NCBI RefSeq assembly: GCF_900113525.1
Contig: NZ_FOPP01000011.1
Span: 62,001-126,000 of the forward strand
Direction: 5' to 3'
DNA: 64,000 nucleotides
From: Pedobacter insulae
GTDB lineage: Bacteria; Bacteroidota; Bacteroidia; Sphingobacteriales; Sphingobacteriaceae
Shown: in pieces, positions 51,083 to 60,685 of the stretch
Numbering within the stretch: the first letter of the stretch is position 1
Layout of the letters: each line of letters starts with the position of its first letter
Made by a program: the position numbers and the translations under genes
The notes under the pieces: model-generated
What the model saw: the letters and a program-made list of their open reading frames with translations, nothing else
Told to the model about the DNA's origin: nothing
Databases searched by the model: none

Positions 51083-52776
51083 GCTATTTTTATTCCTTTA
51101 ATATTTAATTGCAATCTTCTTTTTTCTTTCCATACATTCTCTTCAATCATATAGCATATAGAAAATAATGTATTTGGCCTTAGTAACTCCTCGAAGTTCG
51201 CTAAGCCAAAGGCAATGCTTTCAAAAATAGCTGAATTTTGTTGTTTTACACTTAACTTTAAATGATTTGTGCCAACAATTTGCGGAAAACCTATCAGGCT
51301 AACGCCGTGGCTAACAAAAGTTGGGTTCATATTTGATGGTCCGAAGGGTCCCATTTGTGTTAAAATACGATAAAACTTCGAATCTATTTGTGCCAAATCA
51401 ATCTCTGCATCAATCAGTATTTCCGGAATTAATAGATCAGGATGAATAGTTGCGGCAACTACAGTTTCAAATTTTTGAGAGAATGACTGCAGGTTTTCCG
51501 GTTTTAAGGTCAACCCCGCTGCAAATTTATGCCCGCCAAATTGCTCTAGCAGATCTGAGCACGCTACAAGTGCCTCATAAAGATCGTAGCCAACAACTGA
51601 ACGGGCTGAACCGGTATAAAATCCGTTCGACTCCGTTAAAACAATAGTGGGCCGGTAATATTTTTCCGTTAAGCGGGAGGCTACAATTCCGATCACGCCT
51701 TTATTCCAATCTTGTTGGTACACCACCGTTGTTTTTCGATGAATAAGCTCCTCATTTTCTTCAATAAGGGCTAAAGCTTCTAAGGTAATATGTTGGTCAA
51801 ATGATTTACGATCGGTATTCTGTGCGTTAATTAAATTGCTTTGTACTAATGCAATATCGCCTTCACAAAGCAACATTTTTACCGCTTCGTTGCCATGCCC
51901 CATTCGTCCCGCCGCATTAATACGAGGGGCAAGTATAAAAACAACATCGGTAATGGTATAGTGGGTTGTTTTGTTGGCAATTTCCATTAAGGCTTTTAAA
52001 CCCCTACAAGGATTTTCATTGAGTTTTAACAAGCCATAATGGGCAAGTACTCTATTTTCATCAACTATGGGCACAATATCTGCAGCAATGCTCACCATGG
52101 CCAAATCTAAATATTGCGTGTAAAGTTCGTCTGGCAGGTTCATCGCTTCGCAATAGGCCTGAGCTAATTTAAACCCAATTCCGCAGCCCGACAATTCTTT
52201 GAATGGATAGCCACAGTCTTTTTGTTTCGGATCTAATACCGCAATAGCCGAAGGGATTTCATTTCCTGGTAAATGGTGATCGCAAATGATAAAATCTATT
52301 CCCAGGCCTTTTGCATAGTCGACTTTATCAACCGAACGAATGCCGCAATCTAATGCGATGATTAAACTGAAATTATGCTCACTGGCATAATCGATCCCTA
52401 AAGTAGAAATGCCATAACCCTCTTTATGCCTGTCGGGTATATAATAAGCAATGTTATTGGTGAATTGGCTGAAGAAACTGTAGGTTAAGGCCACAGCCGT
52501 AGTACCATCTACATCGTAGTCGCCATAAACCATTATTTTCTCTTCCCTTTCTAGCGCCAATTTAATCCGGTCAATGGCTGTTTCCATACCCTTCATTAAA
52601 AAAGGGTCGTGCAGGTGTGTTAATTGCGGTCTAAAAAAGTAGCGTGCTTCTTCAAAGTTTGAAATTCCCCTCTGTGCTAGAATTTGAGCCAGACTTCGAT
52701 CAATATTCAATTCGCGGGCAAGTAGATCGCTCAATCTCAGATCACCTTGTTCAACTTGCGCCCATCTTTTTTCCAT
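51079..52776 (-). CDS. recJ: Single-stranded-DNA-specific exonuclease RecJ
   Basis: 565 residues from the ATG at 52776 (MEKRWAQ); an in-frame ATG 8 codons upstream is less likely. DHH phosphoesterase motifs: [26 protein letters not shown] and [14 protein letters not shown]; the DHHA1 part has [15 protein letters not shown] and [11 protein letters not shown]. Acts 5' to 3' in recombination and mismatch repair. Coupled to lptB. Confidence 0.94.
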   Translation of the reverse strand: MEKRWAQVEQGDLRLSDLLARELNIDRSLAQILAQRGISNFEEARYFFRPQLTHLHDPFLMKGMETAIDRIKLALEREEKIMVYGDYDVDGTTAVALTYSFFSQFTNNIAYYIPDRHKEGYGISTLGIDYASEHNFSLIIALDCGIRSVDKVDYAKGLGIDFIICDHHLPGNEIPSAIAVLDPKQKDCGYPFKELSGCGIGFKLAQAYCEAMNLPDELYTQYLDLAMVSIAADIVPIVDENRVLAHYGLLKLNENPCRGLKALMEIANKTTHYTITDVVFILAPRINAAGRMGHGNEAVKMLLCEGDIALVQSNLINAQNTDRKSFDQHITLEALALIEENEELIHRKTTVVYQQDWNKGVIGIVASRLTEKYYRPTIVLTESNGFYTGSARSVVGYDLYEALVACSDLLEQFGGHKFAAGLTLKPENLQSFSQKFETVVAATIHPDLLIPEILIDAEIDLAQIDSKFYRILTQMGPFGPSNMNPTFVSHGVSLIGFPQIVGTNHLKLSVKQQNSAIFESIAFGLANFEELLRPNTLFSICYMIEENVWKEKRRLQLNIKGIKIA

Positions 52777-52854
52777 CTTTACTGTTTCTTTGATAAACAA
52801 TTAATTGTTAAAGCATAGATACAAAAAAGAGATGAATTAATCCCCGTTCGTCCT

Positions 52855-52862
52855 TATATTTG
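52855..52862 (+). promoter_or_regulatory. Promoter -7 box (TATATTTG) of the MBL hydrolase gene
   Basis: TATATTTG, 32 bp before the ATG at 52895. No clear -33 element. Confidence 0.35.
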
Positions 52863-52894
52863 CTTCAATATTTCTTATATATCTTTTCTCGCCT

Positions 52895-53665
52895 ATGCCG
52901 ATGCAAGTTTTTACGTTAAATGAAGGTTCTTATTCTGTAGATTCCACTAAGAAATTTATACCATTTGATCCTTTGAAGGACAATCCGAAAGACAGACCTG
53001 CTTCTTTATTTATCCATGTCCAACCTTTTTTAGTTAAGTTGGATAACCAATTGATTTTATTGGATACAGGTTTGGGCTATAGCGATGAAGCAGGGGAGTT
53101 GCATTTACATAAAAATATTAAGAAGGCAGGATTTGACCCGCAGGACGTAGATTTAGTGCTGATGTCGCATTTGCACTTCGATCATTCAGGAGGCATGGTA
53201 CATCATTTGGGAGAAAAGATGGAGCTTAGTTTCCCGAATGCTACTTATGTAATGCAAAGAGAAGAATGGGAAACTGCATTTACGAGCTCGTCCTCCTCTT
53301 ATCATACAGAGATTTTTGATTTTTTGCAGCGCAATGCCCAGTTGAAATTTGTGGAGGGTACTGGTAAATTAAACGATCAAATTAGTTTCGAACTAACGGG
53401 TGCGCATTGCCCTTTTCATCAGGTTTTTTTGATGGATGATGGGGTAGATAAGGTGTTTTTTGGGGGTGATGTGTTGCCAGAGCCTGAAGAATTGATTCGC
53501 AAGTTCATTGCTAAGTACGACTTCGATGGCCGAAAAGCCATGGAGTTACGGGATGAATACGGTAAAAAGGCAGTGTCAGAACATTGGAAATGCCTGTTTT
53601 ATCACTCCAAATCTAAAACTCAAGCTTACATTGAGTTCGAGGACGATCGGTTTAAGATTGTGTAG
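52895..53665 (+). CDS. MBL fold metallohydrolase
   Basis: 256 residues. Zinc motif SHLHFDHSGGM (about 92-102), LLDTGLGY, HCPFHQVF and FFGGDVLPEP. This pattern matches the quorum-quenching lactonase-like and general hydrolase branch; the substrate is unknown. No signal peptide. Its stop is 2 bp from the convergent receiver-protein gene. Confidence 0.85.
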   Translation: MPMQVFTLNEGSYSVDSTKKFIPFDPLKDNPKDRPASLFIHVQPFLVKLDNQLILLDTGLGYSDEAGELHLHKNIKKAGFDPQDVDLVLMSHLHFDHSGGMVHHLGEKMELSFPNATYVMQREEWETAFTSSSSSYHTEIFDFLQRNAQLKFVEGTGKLNDQISFELTGAHCPFHQVFLMDDGVDKVFFGGDVLPEPEELIRKFIAKYDFDGRKAMELRDEYGKKAVSEHWKCLFYHSKSKTQAYIEFEDDRFKIV

Positions 53666-53667
53666 AT

Positions 53668-54066
53668 TTACCTGATTGCTTTAATCAATTCAGTTAGACG
53701 CTCCATGGAAAGGGGCTTAGAGATAAAACCTCGAACAGTTTTATAGCCTTTTGTTTTTTCAATATCATTTTCATAAACAGAAGATGACAGAATGTACATG
53801 TCTACCTTTTGCTCAATGCTAAGCTCTTCATAGGCCTCAATAAACTCCCAGCCGTTCATAACCGGCATATTGATGTCAATTAACACTAAACTTGGTAGAG
53901 GTTTATTTTGGGAGATGGTATCAGTTAGATAATCTATCGCCTGTTGCCCATTGTTTCTGGCTATCATATCAATATTGAAGCCTGTTTTTTCAACAATCTT
54001 TTTAATGATGAATATGTTGATATCATCATCATCAATAACTAAAAGGTTGAGCTTGGAATCTGACAT
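53668..54066 (-). CDS. Single-domain response regulator
   Basis: 132 residues, one receiver domain and nothing else. Acidic pocket LVIDDDD, phosphorylation site LVLIDINMPVMNGWEF and the conserved Lys in GFISKPLS. With no output domain it may act like CheY or Spo0F in a phosphorelay. No kinase is adjacent; hybrid kinases lie 7 kb away. Confidence 0.9.
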   Translation of the reverse strand: MSDSKLNLLVIDDDDINIFIIKKIVEKTGFNIDMIARNNGQQAIDYLTDTISQNKPLPSLVLIDINMPVMNGWEFIEAYEELSIEQKVDMYILSSSVYENDIEKTKGYKTVRGFISKPLSMERLTELIKAIR

Positions 54067-54134
54067 TTGATGAGTTATGTAGCTATAGCGTTAAAGGTAT
54101 ATATTGAAAGTCGAATTAACAAATCCGTTTTCAA

Positions 54135-54191
54135 CAAAAAAAGCAATCCTCACTTTGACAAACTTTTAAAGTTTGCTAAAGTGAGGATTGC
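54135..54191 (-). terminator. Long hairpin terminator of the YceI gene, possibly bidirectional
   Basis: GCAATCCTCACTTT (54143-54156) pairs perfectly with AAAGTGAGGATTGC (54178-54191), with an inner AAACTT/AAGTTT stem. The minus strand continues in eight T-rich bases; the plus strand has only four T. It lies 23 bp after the YceI stop. Confidence 0.85.
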
Positions 54192-54214
54192 TTTTAAGCA
54201 AAAATAAAACAGGC

Positions 54215-54811
54215 TTATTTTTTCACCACTAATTTTACAGAGATTGTGAAAATATCTTCGATCATTTTATTGCCTATGTCAGAAAATACTGATTTGGACC
54301 TGTATTCAATACCATATTTAGTACGATCTATTTCAATTTTATCAGCCACTGCAGTAACTGTTTTATCAGCGTTCCAAGTTATTGTGGCTGGGAAAGTGAT
54401 TGAATTGGTTTTTCCTTTGATCGTTAAATCTCCGGTAACATTTACGTTAGCACCGTTACCCTGAATTTTTTTAATAGTAAAGCTTGACGTTGGGAATTTC
54501 TCAACACCAAAAAAATCATCGGCTTTCAGGTGTTTGTCTAACCCTGCATTCGGTTTTTCATTGTCCATTGTTTTAATACTACTCATATTAGCAACAAATC
54601 CACCGCCAGCTAATTTTTTTCCCGAAAATATTAAACTTCCAGAAGTTAAATCAATAAATCCAGTATGTCCGCCAACTAATTTTTTTGCTTCCCAAGAAAT
54701 ACTAGATTTTGTTAAATCTACTGTGTAAGTATCTGCTTTTGGTGTAAAGGCTAAGAAAGAACCACATGCTATAACAGCTACTGCTAAAATTGTACTAAGT
54801 TTTAATTTCAT
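54215..54811 (-). CDS. YceI family periplasmic protein
   Basis: 198 residues. Signal peptide about 1-22; then a lipocalin-like YceI barrel (YTVDLTKSSISWEAKKLVGGHTGFI, LDKHLKADDFFGVEKFPTSSFTIKKI, VTGDLTIKGKTNSITFP, KIEIDRTKYGIEYRSKS). Members bind polyisoprenoid-like lipids. Conditions of expression are not known; strong terminator downstream. Confidence 0.92.
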   Translation of the reverse strand: MKLKLSTILAVAVIACGSFLAFTPKADTYTVDLTKSSISWEAKKLVGGHTGFIDLTSGSLIFSGKKLAGGGFVANMSSIKTMDNEKPNAGLDKHLKADDFFGVEKFPTSSFTIKKIQGNGANVNVTGDLTIKGKTNSITFPATITWNADKTVTAVADKIEIDRTKYGIEYRSKSVFSDIGNKMIEDIFTISVKLVVKK

Positions 54812-54912
54812 TTTAATTATTTTAATTGAGGTAAAGATATTTGTTTTTTATGGATGCTTTCTTATCCTATGGTAAGAATTGAAAAAAGTGATAAGGTTTA
54901 ATTGGAAGCGCT

Positions 54913-57900
54913 TTATTGCTGCGGACCAAAGTATAAACTAAATCTGCTATACAATTCGTTGTATTTTTTCTCCAGATCCTGGGCTAGTTTAGTTTGCTGG
55001 TATTGGGCTGCAACTTTAGCCATCGGTTCTAAACCATAAACTAAAGCGATTTGCACATTTTGTCCGCCAACCAAAATGCCTTTACTCTTGGAAACATCGG
55101 CCAGATAACTAATTTCTTTTTGGATATACTCAGCGGATTTTTTGAGCAGTTCGTTTGCTTTTGCTGTTTCTCCTAAAATATAAAGGTTCTGTGCTCTGGT
55201 GGCAACACTCATCATTGTTCTAATTCCATAAATTTTAGTCGGCATTACCTCATCGTATTTACGAACTACTTTCTTAGCGTCTTCTAATCTGCCAGCTTTA
55301 ATTAAACCCGTAGTTAAGTTGTTAAATATATTATTAAAGATAGAAATATCATCTGCCGACTGAGAATCTAAATAGGTGGCATTTTTCACATTACCCCATT
55401 TAAATTTATTCATTACGTGGTTATACATGGGATCTAAATTAATAGGTTGGTCGCCAGTGTCATTTAAGCTGTCAGGTTTTAATGGCAATAGACGTAAAGC
55501 TAATCCTTCAGAATATAGATAATTATCTAGTCCATTAAATTGTTCAGAAGGTACTGTGCTACAAAAATAAATCGGACGTTTCCAGTTGTTATGAGCCAAG
55601 ATATCAAACATGGCTAAGGTGCCTTTTGTTACATAGCCTTTGTTGAACTTCCATTCTAGGCTTGGTGCAATTTTATCTGCAGCATCCGCTGGAAGTGTAC
55701 CCGTACTGATTACATCCTCTGGGTTAACCGTTAGTTTGAAGTTCTTAGTAGGAATAAAATTTGTTTTGCTGCCATCGCTTAGCGCTAACTTATCTGATTC
55801 GTTTTCAGAAAGTAGCAGTTCCACAATTTGTTTAAGCTCCACGGACTCGGCGATTTTATAATCCTGATAATACATGACATCACGAACACCTGACACATAT
55901 TGGTTTGGTTTCATAGAAAGAGGCAATGCTTCTGACTCATGAACTTTTCGTTTCATATTGTTGATATACCAATCGGTATCAAAAAGACTCAAATTTACCA
56001 AGCGAATATCCGGACGGATATTTTCTACCTCCTGGGCATACCAGAGCGGGTAGGTATCATTATCACCATAAGTAAATAAAATAGCGTTTGGCGCACAGGA
56101 TTCAAGATAGCTTACTGCAATATCATGTGGAACCATTTTACTTGAGCGATCATGATCATCCCAACCTTGTACTGCCATAATTATTGGTGCACAGCCCAAA
56201 GCAATTACTGTAGCTCCTATTGCCGCTGTTTGCGGAGTAAGTTTTTTGGCTAGCCATTCCCTAATGGCCAATACGCCCAATCCAATCCATATGGCAAATG
56301 CATAAAACGACCCAACATAAGCGTAATCTCGTTCACGAGGTTCTAAAGGTTTCTGATTTAAGTATAATACGATGGCCATTCCCGTAAAGAAAAATAAAAG
56401 CCCAATAATACCAGCATCTTTCTGATTGCGTTTAAAGTGCCATATTGCTCCTAAAATTCCTAAAATTAGTGGCAAAAAGAAAAAGCGGTTATAGGACTTG
56501 CTTTCAACAATGGAAGGAGGAAGATTTGTTTGATCTCCTAGCATCATCGCATCCACTGGTTTGATACCACTTAGCCATTGACCTTCGTAAACACTACCCT
56601 GACCTTGGTCGTCATTTTGACGTCCGGCAAAATTCCACATAAAGTAACGCATATACATTAAACCGGTCTGGTATTTCAGGAAGAACCCAAAATTTTTGCC
56701 AAAGCCAGGAAAATCTGTATCACTCAGGTTCATCATGTCTTTATAATAGTCTACATGTCTGGCCTCATCACTATACATTCTTGGGAAAAATACTTGATGC
56801 TGTAATCTTCTAATGCTATCAGGGAAGCCATCATTCTCTCCAAAAACTTGCTTGGTTTTTTTTCCAGCTACCTCATATTTTTTTTCACCTTTTCGGTAAA
56901 TGGTTCCAGTTACCTCGCTAATTGGCCTGCTGCCATCATCTTCATATTTAGGGACCGAATTATAATTTTGTCCGAACAAAAGTGGCCTGTCACCGTATTG
57001 CTCACGATTTAAATAACTTAAAAAAGAGAAAGCGTTATCCGGGTCGCTATTGTTCAGGTTTGGTTTAGCTTGGGCTCTGATAACAATCATTGCGAAAGAA
57101 GCATAGCCGAAAATAACGAGCACAGTAGATACGAGCGCAAGATTTAAAATTCTTTTCTGATGTTTAATTGAATATCTGATGCCCCAAGTGAGCGAGATAA
57201 TTACGATTAAAGCAAATACAAGTACGCCTGATCCAAAACCAAAACCAAGCGTGTTTACAAAGAATAAATCGAAATAAGCGCCAAAAGAAACTAAATATTG
57301 AATAATTCCATACTGAATGATGGCTAAAATTAAAATACCAATTCCAAAAGTCTTAAGAATGCCTTTGGTGGTAGCCTGTCCAGTTTTTCTAAAATAATAA
57401 ACGAAAGCAATGGCGGGGATGGTTAATAAGTTTAATAAGTGAATCCCTATGGATAAACCCATGATATAGGCAATAAATAATAACCATTTGTCGGCATGAG
57501 GTTCGTCCGCGATTGCTTCCCATTTTAAAATAGCCCAAAATACAATAGCCGTAAATAGTGAGGATAATGCATATACTTCAGATTCTACTGCTGAGAACCA
57601 AAAACTATCTGAGAAAGTATAAGCTAGTGCGCCAACAACACCGGCACCCATGATGCTGATCAACTTGGAAGAAGTAAGTTCTTCACCCGTCTTGATCAAT
57701 ACTTTTTTCGCTAAAGCGGTAATTGTCCAGAACAGAAACAAAATTGTAGCACCGCTTGCAACGGCCGATCCTACATTCATAAAATAGGCAACTTTATTCA
57801 CATCGCCCATCGCGAAAAGAGAAAAGAAGCGTTGGATCATTAGGAATAACGGAGCGCCTGGTTGGTGAACAACTTGCATTTTAAATGCGGAAGCAATGAA

Positions 57901-58011
57901 TTCTCCACAATCCCAAAAACTAACCGAGGGTTCTAATGTTAAAATATAGGTTAATGTGGCTATGAAAAAACAAATCCAGCCTATGATATTGTTCGTTTTT
58001 GAATAATTCAT
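54913..58011 (-). CDS. DUF2723 large membrane protein (GT-C-like)
   Basis: 1032 residues. About 12 or more membrane helices are spread over 1-620, beginning with the DUF2723 hallmark LEPSVSFWDCGEFIASAFKMQVVHQPGAPLF (given here only as a region, about 27-57, with the DCGE acidic motif). The C-terminal half (about 640-1032) is soluble and probably periplasmic, with TPR-like helices near the end. The fold resembles GT-C protein O-mannosyltransferases, and a role in O-glycosylation of exported proteins is proposed for the phylum. Activity cannot be shown from sequence. Confidence 0.85.
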   Translation of the reverse strand: MNYSKTNNIIGWICFFIATLTYILTLEPSVSFWDCGEFIASAFKMQVVHQPGAPLFLMIQRFFSLFAMGDVNKVAYFMNVGSAVASGATILFLFWTITALAKKVLIKTGEELTSSKLISIMGAGVVGALAYTFSDSFWFSAVESEVYALSSLFTAIVFWAILKWEAIADEPHADKWLLFIAYIMGLSIGIHLLNLLTIPAIAFVYYFRKTGQATTKGILKTFGIGILILAIIQYGIIQYLVSFGAYFDLFFVNTLGFGFGSGVLVFALIVIISLTWGIRYSIKHQKRILNLALVSTVLVIFGYASFAMIVIRAQAKPNLNNSDPDNAFSFLSYLNREQYGDRPLLFGQNYNSVPKYEDDGSRPISEVTGTIYRKGEKKYEVAGKKTKQVFGENDGFPDSIRRLQHQVFFPRMYSDEARHVDYYKDMMNLSDTDFPGFGKNFGFFLKYQTGLMYMRYFMWNFAGRQNDDQGQGSVYEGQWLSGIKPVDAMMLGDQTNLPPSIVESKSYNRFFFLPLILGILGAIWHFKRNQKDAGIIGLLFFFTGMAIVLYLNQKPLEPRERDYAYVGSFYAFAIWIGLGVLAIREWLAKKLTPQTAAIGATVIALGCAPIIMAVQGWDDHDRSSKMVPHDIAVSYLESCAPNAILFTYGDNDTYPLWYAQEVENIRPDIRLVNLSLFDTDWYINNMKRKVHESEALPLSMKPNQYVSGVRDVMYYQDYKIAESVELKQIVELLLSENESDKLALSDGSKTNFIPTKNFKLTVNPEDVISTGTLPADAADKIAPSLEWKFNKGYVTKGTLAMFDILAHNNWKRPIYFCSTVPSEQFNGLDNYLYSEGLALRLLPLKPDSLNDTGDQPINLDPMYNHVMNKFKWGNVKNATYLDSQSADDISIFNNIFNNLTTGLIKAGRLEDAKKVVRKYDEVMPTKIYGIRTMMSVATRAQNLYILGETAKANELLKKSAEYIQKEISYLADVSKSKGILVGGQNVQIALVYGLEPMAKVAAQYQQTKLAQDLEKKYNELYSRFSLYFGPQQ

Positions 58012-58177
58012 GGTATTAATTGGTGATTACAAAAATGTTTAGTGCATGAAATGCAGCCGAAAATAAAGAATTAGATTGATATTAATATAAATATTTAGTG
58101 AGATTGATAAATTTTTGGCGTTTAAATGCACTTAGAATAGGGTTTTAATAAAAATTTAATTTTTTTTCAATCTAGAC

Positions 58178-58207
58178 TTGCAGCTGTAAAAAATATACGT
58201 AAATTTG
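58178..58207 (+). promoter_or_regulatory. Promoter of tRNA-Gln
   Basis: TTG at 58178-58180, 19 bases, then TAAATTTG at 58200-58207. The tRNA begins 35 bases downstream. Confidence 0.6.
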
Positions 58208-58242
58208 CATTCCATTTCAGAACAACGTTTGTGATGAAAGAT

Positions 58243-58313
58243 TGTCCGATAGTATAAGGGTAGTACAACGGTTTTTGGTACCGTTTGTCTTGGTTCGAAT
58301 CCAGGTCGGACAA
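58243..58313 (+). tRNA. tRNA-Gln (anticodon UUG)
   Basis: 71 bases without an encoded CCA. The acceptor stem TGTCCGA pairs with TCGGACA, the T loop is GGTTCGAATCC, and the anticodon stem ACGGT/ACCGT holds the loop TTTTGGT with anticodon TTG. The D arm (AGTATAAGGGTAGTACA) has the short loop usual for glutamine tRNAs. It has its own promoter and a terminator. Confidence 0.96.
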
Positions 58314-58324
58314 CAATTTTTTTT

Positions 58325-58359
58325 CGGATTGTGAATAAAACCGCAATCCGATTTTTTTT
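58325..58359 (+). terminator. Terminator after tRNA-Gln
   Basis: Stem CGGATTG/CAATCCG with an AT-rich loop and eight T, 12 bases after the tRNA and 25 before the prs start. Confidence 0.85.
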
Positions 58360-58383
58360 AACCAGCATTGATACCCACAAATC

Positions 58384-59325
58384 ATGCCCTTGCAATTTAA
58401 CCCAGTTAAAATTTTTGCCGGAAGCGGCACTAAAGATTTAGCGAAAAAAATTGCCGAAGCTTACGGCAAGCCATTAGGAAGCGTTACTTTAAGTCGCTTT
58501 AGCGATGGCGAGTTCCAGCCTTCATTTGACGAGTCTATTAGAGGGAGTGATGTCTTTCTTGTTCAATCAACGAATCAACCAAGCGATAATTTAATGGAAC
58601 TTTTGTTAATGGTTGATGCAGCGAGAAGAGCCTCAGCGCATTACATTACTGCAGTAGTTCCTTATTATGGTTTATCTCGTCAAGATAGAAAAGACAAACC
58701 TCGGGTAGCCATAGGAGCTAAGTTGGTGGCGAATTTGTTGAAAACTGCTGGTATCCATCGTATTATGACTATGGATTTGCATGCGGCTCAGATACAAGGT
58801 TTTTTTGATATTCCGGTTGATCACTTAGATGGGTCGGTTATTTTTGTGCCCTATATAAAAAGCTTAGGATTAAAAAATCTAACGATAGCCTCGCCAGATA
58901 TGGGTGGTTCATACAGGGCTCGTACTTTTGCAAAGTTCTTCAATGCAGAAGTTGTAATTTGTGATAAACGTCGTTTACGTGCCAATGAAATTGAATCTAT
59001 GTCGATTATTGGAGACGTAACCGGACAAGATATTGTGTTAATGGATGATATTTGCGATACCGCCGGAACCTTGGCTAAAGCAGCAGCTTTAATTATGGAA
59101 AATGGTGCGAATAGTGTGAGAGCCGTTTGTACGCATGCGGTTTTATCGGGCAAAGCGTATGAAACGATAGAGAACTCCAAATTAGAAGAGCTGATCGTAA
59201 CTGATACAATTCCTTTGAAACAAGAAAGTAGTAAAATAAGAGTATTAAGCACCGCTCCATTATTTGCAAAGGCCATTGCCAATGTAAACGAGCATGGTTC
59301 AATTAGCGACCTATTTAGGGTTTAG
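58384..59325 (+). CDS. prs: Ribose-phosphate pyrophosphokinase
   Basis: Makes PRPP from ribose-5-phosphate and ATP. 313 residues, full length. Motifs: FSDGEFQPSFDESIRGSDVFLVQSTNQPSDNLMEL region, YYGLSRQDRKDKPR, MTMDLHAAQIQGFFDIPVDHL, PDMGGSYRAR and the PRPP loop VLMDDICDTAGTL. Followed 36 bp later by rplY, a common pairing in this phylum. Confidence 0.96.
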   Translation: MPLQFNPVKIFAGSGTKDLAKKIAEAYGKPLGSVTLSRFSDGEFQPSFDESIRGSDVFLVQSTNQPSDNLMELLLMVDAARRASAHYITAVVPYYGLSRQDRKDKPRVAIGAKLVANLLKTAGIHRIMTMDLHAAQIQGFFDIPVDHLDGSVIFVPYIKSLGLKNLTIASPDMGGSYRARTFAKFFNAEVVICDKRRLRANEIESMSIIGDVTGQDIVLMDDICDTAGTLAKAAALIMENGANSVRAVCTHAVLSGKAYETIENSKLEELIVTDTIPLKQESSKIRVLSTAPLFAKAIANVNEHGSISDLFRV

Positions 59326-59361
59326 TAGAGAATTTAATTTTAACAATAAATATATATCAAA

Positions 59362-59943
59362 ATGAAAACAATCGCAATTAGCGGTTCTCCAAGAGAGAAC
59401 GTAGGGAAACGCGATGCTAAAGAGCTTCGCTATGAAGGTAAAGTTCCTGCAGTATTGTATGGTGGTAAAGAGCAAGTGCACTTTGCAGTATTAAGAACTG
59501 ATTTAAACGAAGCTATCTACACACCGGAGGCTAACTTTTTAGAAATCAATATCGGTGGTACTAAAACCAAAGCTATTATTAAAGAAGTACAATTTCACCC
59601 TTTAACAGATCTATTATTACACGTTGATTTTCTTCAATTATTTGATGAGAAAGAAATCGTTATGGAAATTCCAGTTAAATTAACAGGAACATCTCCAGGT
59701 GTTAAAATGGGGGGTAAATTAGTTCAAAAATTACGTAAACTACGTGTTAAGTCATTGCCTAAGCATATGCCGCAGGTAGTTGAAGTAAGCATTGCTAAAA
59801 TGGAAGTTGGTAATTTATTCCGTGTTCGTGATTTGGAAAAAGGCGAATTCGCTGTTACTAATACTCCAGAAGATACAATTGTTTCGGTTGCAATGTCTAG
59901 AGCATTAAAGCAAGCTGAAACTGAAGCTGCAAAAGGCAAATAG
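59362..59943 (+). CDS. rplY: 50S ribosomal protein L25/general stress protein Ctc
   Basis: 193 residues, the long Ctc/TL5 form: an N-terminal 5S-rRNA-binding L25 barrel (about 1-90; GSPRENVGKRDAKELRYEGKVPAVLYGG) plus a C-terminal domain (about 95-180; EIPVKLTGTSPGVKMGGKL, RKLRVKSLPKHMPQVVEV). The tail is Ala/Glu/Lys-rich. In the prs-rplY-pth cluster; terminator downstream. Confidence 0.95.
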   Translation: MKTIAISGSPRENVGKRDAKELRYEGKVPAVLYGGKEQVHFAVLRTDLNEAIYTPEANFLEINIGGTKTKAIIKEVQFHPLTDLLLHVDFLQLFDEKEIVMEIPVKLTGTSPGVKMGGKLVQKLRKLRVKSLPKHMPQVVEVSIAKMEVGNLFRVRDLEKGEFAVTNTPEDTIVSVAMSRALKQAETEAAKGK

Positions 59944-59972
59944 TCAATTACAGTTTTCAATTAACAGTTAAG

Positions 59973-60004
59973 AGCGGTACAAAAGCAATTTTGTACCGCT
60001 TTTA
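59973..60004 (+). terminator. Terminator of the prs-rplY unit
   Basis: Perfect stem AGCGGTACAAAA/TTTTGTACCGCT with a short loop, ending in TTTT. 30 bp after the rplY stop. Confidence 0.8.
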
Positions 60005-60010
60005 TTTGCG

Positions 60011-60076
60011 CCAACTTTCCGACCCAACTTTCCGACTTCGTAAGTCGGTGCTTTTGAGGTCGACTTACGAAGTCGG
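60011..60076. repeat. Palindromic repeat cluster between rplY and pth
   Basis: CCAACTTTCCGAC occurs twice in tandem (60011-60023, 60024-60036). CCGACTTCGTAAGTCG (60032-60047) is inverted exactly at 60061-60076, and each copy is itself a small hairpin (GACTT/AAGTC). It could fold as one large or two small hairpins. Probably a dispersed palindromic repeat unit. Confidence 0.75.
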
Positions 60077-60112
60077 TTTTTGGTCGGCTTTTGTGTTCTG
60101 CTAAACAAATTT

Positions 60113-60120
60113 TATCTTTA
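60113..60120 (+). promoter_or_regulatory. Promoter -7 box (TATCTTTA) 4 bp before pth
   Basis: TATCTTTA differs from the consensus in the last base and ends 4 bases before the ATG at 60125. Confidence 0.35.
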
Positions 60121-60124
60121 CAAA

Positions 60125-60685
60125 ATGAAGTATCTAATCGTTGGCCTCGGTAATATAGGAGCCGAATACGCAAATACAAGGCATAATATTGGGTTTAATA
60201 TTGTCGATGAGCTAGTGAAGGATTTGGGCGGTGATTTTGACCTCTTGAAATTAGCTTATTACGCGGAAGTTGGTTACAGAGGCAAAAAATTGCACGTGAT
60301 TAAACCCACCACTTACATGAACCTTAGCGGTAAAGCTGTTAATTATTGGATGAAAGAATTAAAGGTCTTACCCGAAAACGTATTGGTTGTGGTCGACGAT
60401 CTTGCTTTACCTTTAGGGAAGTTAAGAATGAAATTGCAAGGCAGTAGTGCTGGTCACAATGGCTTAAAAAGTATTGAAGAGTTGTGCGGCGGACAAAATT
60501 ATGCCCGTTTACGTTTTGGGATTAGCGATAATTTTAGAAAAGGAATGCAAGCCGACTATGTATTGGGCCACTTTGACAAAGACGAACAAAAGGAGCTGCC
60601 AACATTAATCAACCGCGGGGTAAGCATGATTAAGAGCTTCGCAACTATCGGCGCTGCGCAAACCATGACATTATTTAACAAATAG
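60125..60685 (+). CDS. pth: Peptidyl-tRNA hydrolase
   Basis: Releases tRNA from dropped-off peptidyl-tRNA. 186 residues from the ATG at 60125 (MKYLIVGLGNIG); the frame is open for 15 further codons upstream, through the promoter box. Motifs: NTRHNIGF with the catalytic His, KPTTYMNLSGKAV, VVVDDLALPLGKLRMK and SAGHNGLKSI. Its stop abuts the convergent hybrid kinase stop with no gap. Confidence 0.96.
   Translation: MKYLIVGLGNIGAEYANTRHNIGFNIVDELVKDLGGDFDLLKLAYYAEVGYRGKKLHVIKPTTYMNLSGKAVNYWMKELKVLPENVLVVVDDLALPLGKLRMKLQGSSAGHNGLKSIEELCGGQNYARLRFGISDNFRKGMQADYVLGHFDKDEQKELPTLINRGVSMIKSFATIGAAQTMTLFNK

Noticed and set aside
58156..58430. Two minus-strand open frames across the tRNA region
   Set aside because: They read through the tRNA-Gln gene and its terminator and have no family features.
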